Assembly: GCA_024998685.1 (NCBI GenBank)
Contig: JACOEH010000032.1
Coordinates: 1-55,825 of the forward strand
Length of the DNA: 55,825 bases
DNA from: Nitrospira sp.
GTDB lineage: Bacteria > Nitrospirota > Nitrospiria > Nitrospirales > Nitrospiraceae
Reading direction: 5' to 3'
Part shown: positions 32,823-40,636 of the stretch, piece after piece
How positions within the stretch are numbered: the first letter of the stretch is position 1
Layout of the letters: each line of letters opens with the position of its first letter
Translations under genes and position numbers: made by a program
Notes under the pieces: generated by a model
Database searches by the model: none
Told to the model about the DNA's origin: nothing
What the model saw: the letters and a program-made list of their open reading frames with translations, nothing else

Positions 32823-34097
32823 TTATGTCTTGAGAGCTCGGTGCGCGATGTCCGTCCGGAAGTAGCACCCCTCAAAGGAGATCGTCTTCACGACTCGATA
32901 GGCTTCGCGTTGTGCTTCGGATAACGTCGGCCCTCGACCGAGGATGCCGAGGACGCGGCCTCCGGCTGTCACGATCTCATTGCCTTTCCTGCTGGTTCCC
33001 GCATGAAAGACCATAGAGGAGTCCGATGAGATGGTCGCCGGGGGGAGCCCGGAGAGTGACATCCCCTGTTGATAAGGACCAGGGTAGCCTCCCGATGTCA
33101 TTACTACGCAGACCGTCGCGTCCGGATGCCACTCAATGGGAAGTTGGTCGAGGCGATGTTCGACCACCGATTCAATGACATCGAGAAAATCCGTCTTGAG
33201 TAAAGGCATCACCACCTGTGTTTCAGGATCCCCCATACGAGCATTGAATTCGAGCACGTACGGCGTCCCATCCACCACCATCAGTCCTGCGTACAGCACT
33301 CCTTGGAACGGCGAGCCGAGCCGGGCCATGGCATCCACCATCGGCTGCAGGACCTCATGTAAAACTTGATCTCGGAGTTGGGATGTCCCAAGCGGGGCTG
33401 GACAATAGGCGCCCATCCCACCGGTATTCAAACCTGTGTCACCATCACCGACCCGCTTATGATCCTGCGCCGGCGGCATCGGTATCACCGTCCTGCCATC
33501 GGTAAACGCCATGATCGTCAGTTCTTCCCCGTCGAGGAACTGCTCGATCAATACCTGTTTGCCGGCTCGACCGAACACGGCCTTCCCCATCGAATCCACA
33601 ATTGCTTGTCTCGCCTGCTCACGAGTGGTTGCAATGATGACGCCTTTTCCTTGAGCCAGCCCGTCCGCTTTGATCACGACCGGGAACTCCTGCCGTTCGA
33701 CGTAGGCCAATGCGTCCGCGATTTTTTCAAAACTCTTGGCGTGAGCCGTCCGAATCTTTGTCTGTGCCATGATGTCCTTGGAGAAGATCTTGCTCGCTTC
33801 CACACGAGCGGCATTCCTGGTCGGCCCAAACACCCTGAGCCGAGCTTGGCGGAATTCGTCAACGATACCCAACGCGAGAGGCGCTTCAGGCCCGATCACG
33901 GTCACATCAATCTTTGCTTGGAGCGCGAAGTCTTTTAGGGCGGCAACGTCGTCCGACTTAATCGGGATGCAGGTCGCTGATGAAGCAATGCCCGCATTGC
34001 CCGGGGCACAATACAGCATGGGCTTGCGCGGACTCTGCGCGAGCTTCCACACCATCGCATGTTCGCGTCCACCACTGCCGACCACAAGAACTTTCAT
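32823..34097 (-). CDS. purD: Phosphoribosylamine-glycine ligase (GARS)
   Basis: PurD is an ATP-grasp enzyme joining glycine to phosphoribosylamine in de novo purine synthesis. The 424-residue product has the N-terminal M-K-V-L-V-V-G-S-G-G-R-E-H-A, the A-D-G-L-A-Q-G-K-G-V ATP-grasp loop (about 148), N-T-G-G-M-G-A-Y and the E-F-N-A-R-M-G-D-P-E-T-Q metal site. GAAGAG is seen five bases before ATG. purH lies upstream on the same strand, separated by 151 bp that include a 120-bp palindromic repeat, so both should come from one message unless the repeat terminates it. Confidence 0.94.
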   Translation of the reverse strand: MKVLVVGSGGREHAMVWKLAQSPRKPMLYCAPGNAGIASSATCIPIKSDDVAALKDFALQAKIDVTVIGPEAPLALGIVDEFRQARLRVFGPTRNAARVEASKIFSKDIMAQTKIRTAHAKSFEKIADALAYVERQEFPVVIKADGLAQGKGVIIATTREQARQAIVDSMGKAVFGRAGKQVLIEQFLDGEELTIMAFTDGRTVIPMPPAQDHKRVGDGDTGLNTGGMGAYCPAPLGTSQLRDQVLHEVLQPMVDAMARLGSPFQGVLYAGLMVVDGTPYVLEFNARMGDPETQVVMPLLKTDFLDVIESVVEHRLDQLPIEWHPDATVCVVMTSGGYPGPYQQGMSLSGLPPATISSDSSMVFHAGTSRKGNEIVTAGGRVLGILGRGPTLSEAQREAYRVVKTISFEGCYFRTDIAHRALKT

Positions 34098-34126
34098 AGA
34101 TTCTCTTCAGGTAGGAAAAACAAAGA

Positions 34127-34246
34127 GGCTGCTCAAAATGGCCTGTCGCAAGGCCGCAGGAAGCTCGGACACCGAGGCGTACGTTTTCAGGTACGTTGAG
34201 GTGGACGGGCGACCGAGAACGCAGCGAGAGGCCATTTTCAGCAGCC
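34127..34246. repeat. 120-bp palindromic element between purH and purD
   Basis: Ends 34127-34149 and 34224-34246 are 23-bp inverted repeats with two mismatches (outer part GGCTGCTCAAAATGGCC). The interior holds nested inverted repeats, CTCGG/CCGAG and CGTAC-N8-GTACG. The element fills nearly all of the purH-purD gap, ending 2 bp before the purH stop. There is no ORF, so it looks like a REP/MITE-type non-autonomous repeat; no second copy was noticed in this window. Confidence 0.65.
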
Positions 34247-34248
34247 GA

Positions 34249-35802
34249 TCAATGGCGGAAATGACGCATGCCGGTCAGAATCATCGTCATCCCATGTTCA
34301 TCCGCGGCTTTGACGACTTCTGCATCTCGGATCGATCCGCCGGGTTGGATGACGGCGGTAATACCGACTTCGGCTGCGGCATCGAGGCCGTCGCGGAACG
34401 GAAAGAAGGCGTCCGAAGCCATGACACAACCTTTAACCGGGAGTTGCGCTTTCATGGCCGCCAACTTCACGGAATCTACACGGCTCATCTGTCCTGCCCC
34501 GATGCCGACGGTCTGACCCGCCTTGGCATAGATGATGGCGTTGGACTTGACGTGTTTGCAGACTTTCCACGCAAACGCACAAGCGGCATATTCTTCATCC
34601 GTCGGCTTACGGATGGTCGGCACGGGAAGCGTCCGAAGATCCGATAAGACACCGAGATCGCGATCCTGTACAATGAGCCCGCCCACAAGTTTCTTCAGAT
34701 CGAATCCTTCCTGCTTCACCTTCGTCAAGGGGCCCACATCTAATAAACGCAGATCCTTCTTCCGTTTCAATTCGGCCAATGCATCCTCAACAAACCCTGG
34801 AGCAATCACGACTTCAACAAACGTGGACGTGATTTCCTTGGCGGCCGCCATATCCACCGGTCGATTAAAGGCAATCACGCCGCCGAAGGCGGACACGGGA
34901 TCCGTCTCTCTCGCCTTGACGTACGCCTCCACCGGTGTCTCGCCGAGCGCCACACCACAGGGATTGTTGTGCTTGATGATCGCGACGGCCGTCTCTTCAT
35001 ATTCCTTCACCAACTCAAGGGCGGAATTTGCATCGAGGAAGTTATTGTAGGACATGGCCTTGCCGTGCAAGATCTTCCCACGAGAAACCGACGGCTCCTT
35101 GCTGTCCAACTCTCGATAGAACGCCCCCTGCTGGTGAGGATTCTCTCCGTAGCGAAGGGACTCCGCCAACTCAAACTGAAGCGACAAGACTTTCGGAAAC
35201 TTGATCTCTCTCGCTTGAGCGTGTTTCTCCAAATAGCCGGCGATCAATCCGTCATAGCGCGCCGTATGCTGAAAGACCTTCATCGCCAACTCCCGGCGCA
35301 ACGCCGGTGTCACCGTATGGCCGTTCACGGCCTCCAGCACCCGCGAATAATCGGCCGGATCGACGACGACCAACACATCGTCATGATTCTTGGCCGCCGA
35401 CCGCAACATGGACGGGCCGCCGATATCGATATGTTCAACGGCATCCTCGAAACGGCAGTCGGGTTTGGCGATCGTGGCTTCAAAAGGGTAGAGATTGACC
35501 ACCACCACATCGATCGGACCGATCCCCTGTTGATTCATCTGCTCGACATGCGCCGGAAGCGACCGGCGTCCAAGCAAGCCGCCATGAATCTTGGGATGCA
35601 ACGTTTTCACTCGACCATCGAGAATCTCCGGCGATCCCGTATAGGCCGCGACATCCGTGACCTTTACTCCGGCGTCGCGCAATGCCTTGGCCGTTCCTCC
35701 CGTGGACAAAATTTCCGCGCCAAGTACTTCCAGCCCCTTTGCCATCTCGATGACTCCGGTCTTATCCGAAACACTGATCAACGCCCGCTTGATGCCGGCC
35801 AT
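34249..35802 (-). CDS. purH: Bifunctional AICAR transformylase/IMP cyclohydrolase
   Basis: PurH performs the last two steps of IMP synthesis. The 517-residue product has an N-terminal MGS-like cyclohydrolase domain (about 1-145, [11 protein letters not shown] and L-S-T-G-G-T-A) and a C-terminal transformylase domain with L-R-Y-G-E-N-P-H-Q, the K-H-N-N-P-C-G-V motif (about 274) and [16 protein letters not shown] lies seven bases before the ATG. A promoter is seen upstream at 35865-35893. purD follows. No missing residues. Confidence 0.95.
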   Translation of the reverse strand: MAGIKRALISVSDKTGVIEMAKGLEVLGAEILSTGGTAKALRDAGVKVTDVAAYTGSPEILDGRVKTLHPKIHGGLLGRRSLPAHVEQMNQQGIGPIDVVVVNLYPFEATIAKPDCRFEDAVEHIDIGGPSMLRSAAKNHDDVLVVVDPADYSRVLEAVNGHTVTPALRRELAMKVFQHTARYDGLIAGYLEKHAQAREIKFPKVLSLQFELAESLRYGENPHQQGAFYRELDSKEPSVSRGKILHGKAMSYNNFLDANSALELVKEYEETAVAIIKHNNPCGVALGETPVEAYVKARETDPVSAFGGVIAFNRPVDMAAAKEITSTFVEVVIAPGFVEDALAELKRKKDLRLLDVGPLTKVKQEGFDLKKLVGGLIVQDRDLGVLSDLRTLPVPTIRKPTDEEYAACAFAWKVCKHVKSNAIIYAKAGQTVGIGAGQMSRVDSVKLAAMKAQLPVKGCVMASDAFFPFRDGLDAAAEVGITAVIQPGGSIRDAEVVKAADEHGMTMILTGMRHFRH

Positions 35803-35864
35803 GTGGTACTCCTTAAAATCGTGTGTGAGGTGGAAGAGATACGTCGACTACGAAAGGCGTGCGA

Positions 35865-35893
35865 AGGATAGCAAATGAGCGAGGTAAGTTCAA
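35865..35893 (-). promoter_or_regulatory. Sigma70-type promoter for purH-purD
   Basis: On the minus strand TTGAAC (35893-35888) and TATCCT (35870-35865) are 17 bp apart. Transcription would begin near 35858, giving a leader of about 55 nt before purH. No PurR box or purine riboswitch is apparent. Confidence 0.5.
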
Positions 35894-36006
35894 GGCGACG
35901 TGGCCAACCGCAGCGACGATGGCATCCGGCATTTTCCTAGGGCGCATGTTCGTACATCGATGCGGGAATGCGGTATTTACCAGCCCAAACCCCGACAAAC
36001 GTGTCA

Positions 36007-36036
36007 TTGACGTTGGTGCTATCATTCAAGTAATGT
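36007..36036 (+). promoter_or_regulatory. Candidate promoter for the RsbRD-like gene
   Basis: TTGACG (36007-36012) is followed after 16-18 bp by AGTAAT/TAATGT (36029-36036). Downstream, AAGGAG precedes a five-codon ORF (M-H-S-P-T, 36059-36076) that ends 21 nt before the gene start. Confidence 0.35.
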
Positions 36037-36097
36037 TTCATCGGCAATAAGGAGTCCCATGCATTCCCCTACATAACCACTCATATGGAGGTGCGCT

Positions 36098-36583
36098 ATG
36101 CTGGCTGGCCGATTGGTGAGGCTGATCGAGAAGAACTCCGAAAAACTTGCTCGTGAGCTCAGCGAGAAAGTGTGGAATTCTCCCCGCTGTAGCGATCTGC
36201 GCAGAGTCCCACCGGACGAGCTTCAAGCCCGCACCCGCGAGATCTACCAGAACTTGAACAATTGGTTGATGGACATGACCGAAAGCGAAATCGAGCGCCG
36301 ATACACGGAACTCGGCGCCCGGCGAGCCGCACAGGGCGTCGCCTATAGCCACTTCCTCTGGGCCATCACCGCTACCAGAGAACACATGACGGCCTTTGTT
36401 CAGCGCGAGGGATTGTCCGATAGCGCCGTCGAACTGCACGGCGAGTTGGAACTCATGCACGTCTTGAGTCAGTTTTTTGATCGTGCGTTATACTACACCG
36501 CGGTGGGATATGAGAGGGAACGTACTCGCATCGGAACGAACCTCCGCAGACGGAGGGACGATCATCAGAAAGTATCGGTCTAG
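36098..36583 (+). CDS. RsbRD N-terminal-like (globin-fold) sensor domain protein
   Basis: GGAGG six bases upstream supports ATG 36098 and a 161-residue helical protein. The pattern L-I-E-K-N-S-E-K-L-A-R-E-L ... T-R-E-I-Y-Q-N-L ... R-R-A-A-Q-G-V-A-Y-S-H-F-L-W-A-I matches the N-terminal domain of RsbR-type stressosome proteins (RsbRD_N), which adopts a globin-like fold, usually without haem. The STAS domain that normally follows is absent, so this is a stand-alone sensor module. A basic R-R-R-R-D-D-H-Q tail ends it. No rsbS/rsbT or STAS gene is nearby. Three perfect hairpins crowd its 3' end. Confidence 0.68.
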   Translation: MLAGRLVRLIEKNSEKLARELSEKVWNSPRCSDLRRVPPDELQARTREIYQNLNNWLMDMTESEIERRYTELGARRAAQGVAYSHFLWAITATREHMTAFVQREGLSDSAVELHGELELMHVLSQFFDRALYYTAVGYERERTRIGTNLRRRRDDHQKVSV

Positions 36584-36584
36584 T

Positions 36585-36650
36585 GCCACTGCCCGAGTGG
36601 CGACTTGAGTTGTTCACCGCCTCTACGGGCTCACCGCATGAGGTGAGCCC
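36585..36650 (+). terminator. Hairpins after the RsbRD-like gene
   Basis: GCCACT-GCCCG-AGTGGC (36585-36601) starts right after the stop, and GGGCTCACC-GCATGA-GGTGAGCCC (36627-36650) is a perfect 9-bp stem. The second is followed by ATTACTT rather than a T run. It lies between convergent genes and may serve as a bidirectional terminator. Confidence 0.6.
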
Positions 36651-36744
36651 ATTACTTACGTTACCTCAATGTCGTTCACGCCTGCTGATATCCTGTAGCC
36701 CGCCATTGTTATCATTACAGAAGACTCGATCCTTGTGACGCGCT

Positions 36745-37473
36745 TTACCAGTCGGCGCCTAACCGATCGATGACGATGTGATGCACCACAGCATACTTTC
36801 CCAGTGTCGAGAGGTACAAAGCTGCTTCCGCTACATCGAACGGGTCGATCTTTTCGCTGCGCTCAATGTCTGCCGGAGAGGCGTCCACCAACTCATCCGC
36901 CACTGCTCCTGGACAGATGGCGCTGACCTTGATGTGATAAGGCCGGCCTTCGTCAGCCAATGATTTGGTGAGCGCCATCATGCCGTGTTTTGACGCGCTA
37001 TAAGTGCCGGTGCCTGCCCAGGCTTGCAGGCCGGCGACACTCGACATGTTGATAATCACGCCACCACCCTGTTCCTTCATGCGTCGGAAGCCCGCTCGAC
37101 AGCAAAAGAAGGTGCCGCGCAGGTTCACGCCCATCACCTGATCGAATGTCTCGGTGCTCGTCTCAGCCACGCGACTCCCGCCTCCGATACCGGCATTGTT
37201 GACGACAATATCGATCCGGCCATAGCGGGTCACCGTGTCAGCCATCAATCGCTCGACCTGCTGCTCGTCGGCTACATCAGTCTGGATCGGCCATGCCTCT
37301 CCACCCTCCTCCCTGATTTGCGAAACGGTCCGCTCACACAGCTGCAACCGCCTCGCAGTCACGATCACCTTCGCTCCTTCCTGGCCGAACCGAAGGGCAA
37401 TCGCCTTGCCGATTCCGCTGCTGCTGCCCGTCACAATCGCAACTTTGTCCTTCAGCCGTAGCGTGTCCATCAT
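36745..37473 (-). CDS. Short-chain dehydrogenase/reductase
   Basis: From ATG 37473 the product has 242 residues, a classical SDR: NAD(P)-binding T-G-S-S-S-G-I-G (15-22), N-N-A-G (92-95), catalytic Ser144/145 in M-S-S-V-A-G, Tyr158 and Lys162 in Y-S-A-S-K. The Arg pair R41-R42 after the second strand suggests NADP preference. It resembles FabG-type 3-oxoacyl reductases but no fatty-acid gene is near, so the substrate is unknown. ATG 37470 is an equal start candidate; the frame is open to 37521 but that extension is Ser-rich and unlike the family. The gene lies 75 bp after the HAD gene. Confidence 0.85.
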   Translation of the reverse strand: MMDTLRLKDKVAIVTGSSSGIGKAIALRFGQEGAKVIVTARRLQLCERTVSQIREEGGEAWPIQTDVADEQQVERLMADTVTRYGRIDIVVNNAGIGGGSRVAETSTETFDQVMGVNLRGTFFCCRAGFRRMKEQGGGVIINMSSVAGLQAWAGTGTYSASKHGMMALTKSLADEGRPYHIKVSAICPGAVADELVDASPADIERSEKIDPFDVAEAALYLSTLGKYAVVHHIVIDRLGADW

Positions 37474-37548
37474 GCCGTGACGACATGGCGAGTTATCAGT
37501 ACCGCTGCTGCTGGAGCCCATCTGCTTCGATTCATATTCTCATCTCCT

Positions 37549-38259
37549 TCATCGTCCATCAGGTATCAATCGAAGACCCACTTCGTCGAGATGCTTCAGG
37601 AGGTCCGCCGGATCTTGGTACACTCGGTAGGCACCGGCACGCTCCAGTTCGTCTTGCCCATAGCCTCCTGATAAGAGGCCGACCGATAGAGCAGAAGCAC
37701 GTCGAGCAGCCAACAAATCCCAGACGCTGTCGCCGACGATGACACAACGACTCATCGGCATGTTCAACCGTTTCCCTGCCTCTAAAAAGAGATCAGGATC
37801 GGGTTTCGCAAACCGGACATCGTCTCTCGTGACCACCGGCACATCACGGTCAAATTTCAACAGCTGAAGCGCGTGGCGAGCGTTCTCCATCCGTCCGCTG
37901 GTCGCAATAGCATGCGGAATATGATGGTGAGCCAAGGTGGCCAGGAGGTCATGTGTGCCGGGAAGGACACGGAGGGAAGGCGCTTGCCTGGCAAAGGCCT
38001 CTCGATGAACCAGCTGGATTCGCTGTGCGTCCTCTTTTGAAACAGGGCGGCCGGTTTCACGCAGCAACGCATGGAGCATCAGGCCGCCGCTCATACCGAT
38101 CTGTCGATGGATGCGCCAGACGGGTAGTTCGATCCCAACCACCTGCGTCGCCTCTCTCCAGGCCAACACATGCTGATACACGCTGTCTACCAGCGTTCCG
38201 TCCAAGTCGAACAAGAACGCCAACACATCGGAATCGGAACGGGCAGTCACGATGCTCAA
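37549..38259 (-). CDS. HAD-superfamily phosphatase (phosphoglycolate/beta-PGM type)
   Basis: The 236-residue product has the HAD motif I F-D18-L-D20-G-T-L-V-D, motif II T-S-G (about 119), and motif III/IV with K-P-D-P-D ... V-G-D-S-V-W-D. The cap (about 25-95) is of the C1 type, as in phosphoglycolate phosphatase and beta-phosphoglucomutase. Substrate cannot be told. The start TTG 38259 overlaps the osmC stop by TTGA; GTG 38250 is the alternative. This overlap implies coupling to the OsmC gene upstream. Confidence 0.82.
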   Translation of the reverse strand: MSIVTARSDSDVLAFLFDLDGTLVDSVYQHVLAWREATQVVGIELPVWRIHRQIGMSGGLMLHALLRETGRPVSKEDAQRIQLVHREAFARQAPSLRVLPGTHDLLATLAHHHIPHAIATSGRMENARHALQLLKFDRDVPVVTRDDVRFAKPDPDLFLEAGKRLNMPMSRCVIVGDSVWDLLAARRASALSVGLLSGGYGQDELERAGAYRVYQDPADLLKHLDEVGLRLIPDGR

Positions 38260-38681
38260 CGTTCAAGCTTGGCGTCCATTGTAATTGTCGTGTTGAACAG
38301 CCGAGAAATCGGACAGCCGGTCTTGGCCGCTTGTGTGGCCTTGTTCCAAGCCGCGTCATCGGCCTTGGGTACTTTGCCGTTGACGTTCAGATGCACATTG
38401 GTCACGGTCCATCCAGCCTCTGTCTTATCGAAGGTGACCGTGGCCGTCGTTTCCAGTTTCTCCGGTGTCAGTCCTGCCTCGCCTAATTGAGCCGAGAGCG
38501 CCATGGAAAAACACCCGGCATGCGCGGCGGCCACAAGTTCTTCGGGATTCGTGCCTTTCCCGTTCTCGAACCTGGTAGAAAACGAGTATTGCGTCTGTGA
38601 TAAGACTCCGCTCTCTGTTGAGACAGTGCCCTTGCCGGTCTTCAAATCACCTTGCCATACCGCAGATCCAGAACGTTTCAT
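38256..38681 (-). CDS. osmC: OsmC-family peroxiredoxin
   Basis: The 141-residue product has both conserved cysteines, Cys57 (A-G-C-F-S) and Cys123 (T-G-C-P-I-S), and the N-P-E-E-L motif. OsmC/Ohr proteins reduce organic hydroperoxides with these thiols; the start [11 protein letters not shown] and length match OsmC rather than Ohr. A run of G five bases upstream of ATG serves as ribosome site. It overlaps the HAD gene downstream. Nudix, SDR and HdeD-like neighbours give the stretch a stress-response character. No clear OxyR site was seen. Confidence 0.88.
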   Translation of the reverse strand: MKRSGSAVWQGDLKTGKGTVSTESGVLSQTQYSFSTRFENGKGTNPEELVAAAHAGCFSMALSAQLGEAGLTPEKLETTATVTFDKTEAGWTVTNVHLNVNGKVPKADDAAWNKATQAAKTGCPISRLFNTTITMDAKLER

Positions 38682-38923
38682 AATACCCCCATAAGAGATT
38701 TAGATTATGGCCATACATAGACGCATCACTCACCACACCGGTTCCAAATAGGTGAAGGGTTCGTGTCGGCGCTCCGCCATTATGTATCGCAAATAAGATC
38801 AACTGAGCTAGGGCTTACCCGAGTCCACAACTCAGACTCATCAAGTGTTGTGGGAAGCATGGAGATGTGCGATGACGCAGACCAAGGCGCCCGCAGCGAG
38901 CCTCATTTCCGCCGACCTCTTTC

Positions 38924-39400
38924 TCACTCAGTCGACTTGTTTTGGACCATCTGCTCAAGTTGAGCAAGAAACGGGCGCTGACCCGGAAGGATCTTTCGAT
39001 GCGCGGTGCAGAGGTCAAACCATTCGGCGCGATCGACCTCTGGAAACTCTTGAAACTTCCCCGACTCCGGCGGCCACTCCATCCGGAAACTGGTGCTCCG
39101 AATCGACGGCACGGCGATATCGCCCTCCACTGCCCAGACGGAAATGACTTTCCCACTGGGTTGGCGCACCGGTATCAGAGGAACAGTTTCGCCAGAAACT
39201 TCACAACCTGTTTCTTCGTGAAATTCCCGCTTGGCCGCCTCCAGCGCATCGGCACCTTCGTCATATTCGCCCTTCGGAATCGACCAAGCTCCATCATCCT
39301 TCTTCGCCCAGAAAGGGCCGCCCGGATGAACCAGCAGTATGTGAATGGCCTGGCTTCGTATTCGATAGAGCAGGATCCCGGCGCTCAGCTTTCTTCCCAT
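38924..39400 (-). CDS. Nudix hydrolase
   Basis: The 158-residue product has a Nudix box around G-E-Y-D-E-G-A-D-A-L-E-A-A-K and R-E-F-H-E-E-T-G. The metal-binding R-E-x-x-E-E-x-G core is intact, but the first Glu of the box (G-x5-E) reads Ala. Start M-G-R-K-L-S-A-G-I-L-L-Y and the block P-F-W-A-K-K-D-D-G-A-W-S-I-P-K-G-E match a group of housecleaning hydrolases of about 150 residues with unknown substrate. No Shine-Dalgarno was found. The region between it and osmC (242 bp) is featureless. Confidence 0.82.
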   Translation of the reverse strand: MGRKLSAGILLYRIRSQAIHILLVHPGGPFWAKKDDGAWSIPKGEYDEGADALEAAKREFHEETGCEVSGETVPLIPVRQPSGKVISVWAVEGDIAVPSIRSTSFRMEWPPESGKFQEFPEVDRAEWFDLCTAHRKILPGQRPFLAQLEQMVQNKSTE

Positions 39401-39482
39401 TGCTTTGGCTTACGCCGAACGGGGCCACAATTCCAGCAGGAAAATTCGAGGCAAGACAGCGGATCTTATGCAGCCGCAGATT

Positions 39483-40085
39483 TTAGGCAGCCGCTTGGGC
39501 AGGCTGTGAATGATCTTGCGCCTGACGCGTTCGCAAACGCCAACTCAGGGCAATCAATAGGATGCCGAAAGCAATGGCATAGGCGCCGAGATACCACACG
39601 AGCCCGATCGCGCCGGCTTCGGGAAAGAAAGCAAGCAGGAAGCCGAGGACTATCGAGAAGATTCCAGAAAGGGCCAACATCCATTCCCCCTCGATTTCTT
39701 TGCGCAGTTTCACCGCGGCGGCAATCTGCAATCCTCCTGTAATAAGCGCCCAGGCTGAAACCACATAGACCAACACTAAAGCGGTGATGCCAGGCCAGAC
39801 AAAGCTGATGACAGCCGCTCCGATTCCAGCGATGCCCGACAGTAACAGAGCCCACCAAGGTTTTGGCCGATCGGTTTGCCGCCATGCAGCCACGAGATTG
39901 AAGAGTCCATCCAAGAAGGCATACATCCCGAATAGATAGACAAGCGCGAGCAAGGTGGAGAGCGGCATGAAGAACGCGACGATGCCGACGAGAATACCGA
40001 GCAGTCCACGGAGCGCGATCGCCCACCAGCGCATAGGAAGTTTAACCAGCTTATTTTCCTGTAGAATGGCAGTGGACGAGACCAT
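39483..40085 (-). CDS. HdeD-family membrane protein (DUF308)
   Basis: The 200-residue product has about six transmembrane helices in three pairs. Family traits are the repeated pairs L-L-G-I-L-V-G-I-V-A-F-F-M-P ... L-A-L-V-Y-L-F-G-M-Y-A-F-L-D-G and W-A-L-L-L-S-G-I-A-G-I. HdeD helps acid resistance in E. coli at high density; in other bacteria the role is unclear. The start is uncertain (ATG 40085, 40097 or 40034); none has a good ribosome site, and TATGCT lies seven bases before 40085. Confidence 0.78.
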   Translation of the reverse strand: MVSSTAILQENKLVKLPMRWWAIALRGLLGILVGIVAFFMPLSTLLALVYLFGMYAFLDGLFNLVAAWRQTDRPKPWWALLLSGIAGIGAAVISFVWPGITALVLVYVVSAWALITGGLQIAAAVKLRKEIEGEWMLALSGIFSIVLGFLLAFFPEAGAIGLVWYLGAYAIAFGILLIALSWRLRTRQAQDHSQPAQAAA

Positions 40086-40097
40086 AAAAAGAAGCAT

Positions 40098-40413
40098 ACT
40101 GCTCTTACGTGGGCGATGAGACTGGTGAATGCCCCAGTCTATTCCGCTATTCTGCGCTTCCAGCTTCTACTTCTCTATATGACGAGATGTGAAGAGCTGA
40201 TGCGTGTCTCCCAGGATCGTCCATTCTCTGGACCTGAGACTGCGGCCATCTGCAATCTTTTCGAAGGTAGAGTCCTTTCCCTTCCCTTCACCAGAACTAT
40301 GCAGCCGCCTGTTTCAGTGGCAAATCTTGCCCTAGTACATTCACGATCAAATGTGATACCGTGCCGCGGTCGCACCCCAATAGTTACATCGTCGTCTACA
40401 GTGGGCTGATTTC
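40098..40413. other. Intergenic region before the duplicated module
   Basis: These 316 bases carry no gene or convincing promoter. The last 60 or so bases resemble the region just upstream of the intact OmpA gene (43620-43689), so the duplication extends slightly beyond the coding part. A TGGCA-N7-TTGC-like sequence near 40317-40331 has the wrong spacing for sigma54. Confidence 0.45.
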
Positions 40414-40622
40414 ATGAGGTGTGCGGGGATTCTCACCAGCGGTGTCGTTACGTTGATACTCCTAGCCGTGGTGTATATCACGCGGCACCTCTCCTCCCCG
40501 CCACGGCCTACAGTCATGGTTTCCGCCACCTTCCACGCAAGCTTCGAACGAGGTCATTTGGTGTTTATGCGAGACATCAAACAAGCCTTCAGCGAAACCA
40601 TCACATCGAATTGCTGATGTAA
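40414..40622 (+). pseudogene. Remnant of a BON/OmpA-family gene (internal deletion, frameshift)
   Basis: The first 50 codons match the intact gene at 43690 (M-R-C-A-G-I-L-T-S-G versus M-R-R-S-G-I-F-T-G-G, then the shared L-I-L-L-A-V-V membrane helix and A-S-F), and the last ten codons, in another frame, read S-L-Q-R-N-H-H-I-E-L-L-M against G-L-Q-R-N-E-R-I-E-L-L-M. The middle 650 bp, encoding both BON-like segments and almost all of the OmpA domain, are missing. The copy is 209 bp against 861 bp; the missing 652 bp is not a multiple of three, hence the frameshift. A 67-residue open frame remains (to 40617) and could give a short membrane peptide. It is the partner position of the rod gene that follows. 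Confidence 0.8.
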
Positions 40623-40636
40623 GGACTGAATGCACT

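Noticed and set aside
40317..40331. TGGCA...TTGC sequence resembling a sigma54 promoter before the upstream module copy
   Set aside because: The GG to GC spacing is two bases too short (8 instead of 10), which abolishes sigma54 recognition.
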